Shown one piece after another: positions 32,512 through 33,024 of a DNA stretch of 33,024 nucleotides (position 1 is the stretch's first letter; the number at the start of each line of letters is the position of its first letter). The notes under the pieces were generated by a model. The model did no database searches, was not told the DNA's origin, and saw only the letters and a list, made by a program, of their open reading frames with translations. This stretch comes from Nephromyces sp. MM_2019 (Eukaryota; Apicomplexa; Aconoidasida; Nephromycida). Both the position numbers and the translations under genes were made by a program. The stretch spans positions 1,428-34,451 of the forward strand of contig JADHZB010001115.1 of assembly GCA_015657535.1 (NCBI GenBank), written 5' to 3'.

Positions 32512-33019
32512 ACGCACACACACACACACACGCACACGCACACGCACACATAGACCCCCCCCACTCCTCACCTTGTTAGGAGCTATTCAGGATGGTGATA
32601 AAAGCTTACTAAAGTACCACGTGGAAGCCTGCAACAAACTTTCTCATGAAACAGTGGAAATCCTCAAAACCCTCATGTTGAGTATGTCACCTCCTCAGTA
32701 TGCTACGTTTCTTGATGTGTGTGCGGATGGGAAAAAGACTGAAGAAGTTCTGATGAGAGCCTGGGAGGTGATTTGCCAGAGCCCATGGACATTAGAAGAG
32801 TCTGAGAAACTTTCACTGGAAACGGCTTTCATTGAGGGCTTTGTTTCTGAGGGGGGTTTTGAAGAGAAGGCACTGGCTGGTGCTTCTTCTGATGCAGAAG
32901 AAAGCGCCGGTCTAGACAAAACCGATAGATACGAGCGGGTAGCAAAGTATCTGCTGGGGCTTCATCATAGTAGCGCATGCATCACACAACTCTTTGAAGA
33001 GAGTGTAGAGGAGTTTTAG
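30563..33019 (+). CDS. Unrecognised 337-residue protein, two exons
   Basis: Exon 1 is 30563-31136; exon 2 is 32580-33019, ending in TAG. The intron (31137-32579) is GTGAGT...TTGTTAG, and the split codon A|GA (Arg192) joins the frames exactly. The ATG has A at -3 and G at +4. The protein looks soluble and mostly helical: no signal peptide or TM segment is seen. The N-terminal part has a basic patch SSRKRKHLK (about 42-50), then an acidic/hydrophobic helical region (WILSFALEFMRL, VKTVMDGLEQAF). Exon 2 has KSLLKYHVEACNKL, SPPQYATFLDVC and a Ser/Ala/Glu-rich linker before a C-terminal helix (YERVAKYLLGLHHSS). No catalytic motif is visible, and I do not recognise the family. Dense, uniform coding potential and clean splice phases make it a real gene. 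Confidence 0.85.
31137..32579 (+). other. Intron of the 30.5-kb gene: GT-rich front, CA-rich end
   Basis: The 1443-nt intron opens with G/T-rich DNA (31137-31900) and changes to C/A-rich from about 31930, ending with a composite CA array and CCCCCCCACTCCTCACCTTGTTAG. An (AT)n run is at 32157-32174. Confidence 0.85.
32270..32550. repeat. Composite array of AAAAACGATC and (CA)n
   Basis: AAAAACGATC occurs seven times, at 32270, 32300, 32326, 32360, 32398, 32426 and 32454. The copies are separated by pure or nearly pure CA runs of variable length, and a CA/CGCA tail follows to 32550. The 10-bp core is unchanged in all copies while CA length varies, as expected for unit duplication plus slippage. 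Confidence 0.95.
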
Positions 33020-33024
33020 GGGGG

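Noticed and set aside
32004..32579. 191-codon plus-strand frame rich in His-Thr, and its Val-Cys minus-strand mirror
   Set aside because: Translation of the CA/TG array inside an intron; no coding content.
1..33024. CRISPR arrays, bacterial operons, insertion sequences
   Set aside because: Repeats are microsatellite or minisatellite type, and the genes are intron-containing nuclear genes; no transposase or reverse transcriptase fragment was recognised.

Overview
The window is eukaryotic nuclear DNA, most likely from an apicomplexan or a related alveolate. That placement is inference: it rests on intron-rich genes, standard stop codons, a HAP2 gamete fusogen, and AT-rich DNA full of CA/TG dinucleotide repeats. 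No species can be named from the sequence alone.

Three genes are supported. (1) Positions 45-3495, minus strand: the 5' part of the RNA polymerase II largest subunit (RPB1), seven exons encoding about 497 residues. The left window edge cuts the gene just before the exon that should carry the catalytic aspartate loop. Its introns are TG-rich on the sense strand and carry several tandem repeats. (2) Positions 9428-24145, minus strand: a 17-exon gene reconstructed here by splice-site and phase matching. Its summed coding length is 2550 nt (849 residues plus stop). It reads as HAP2/GCS1, the class II fusogen of gamete membranes, with signal peptide, conserved N-terminal cysteines, CC-x-C motif, HAP2-GCS1 core, immunoglobulin-like domain III, one transmembrane helix and an acidic cytoplasmic tail. 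Most exons are 33-300 nt in introns of several hundred to about 2100 nt, so simple ORF calling shows only fragments. (3) Positions 30563-33019, plus strand: a two-exon gene for a 337-residue protein I do not recognise. Its intron ends in a composite AAAAACGATC/(CA)n array.

Between the genes, 3496-9427 holds a 12-bp tandem repeat that reads Ser-Glu-Leu-Leu on the plus strand and runs into a possible short C-terminal coding block (5629-5775), followed by a GT-rich tract. 24146-30562 has no gene I can support, only a hairpin, a short duplication and small direct repeats near the start of the third gene.

The genes are not an operon. RPB1 is housekeeping transcription; HAP2 acts only in sexual stages of organisms that have it. 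The shared theme is gene architecture: compact RPB1 exons next to a very fragmented HAP2, with strand-biased TG/CA repeats near splice sites.
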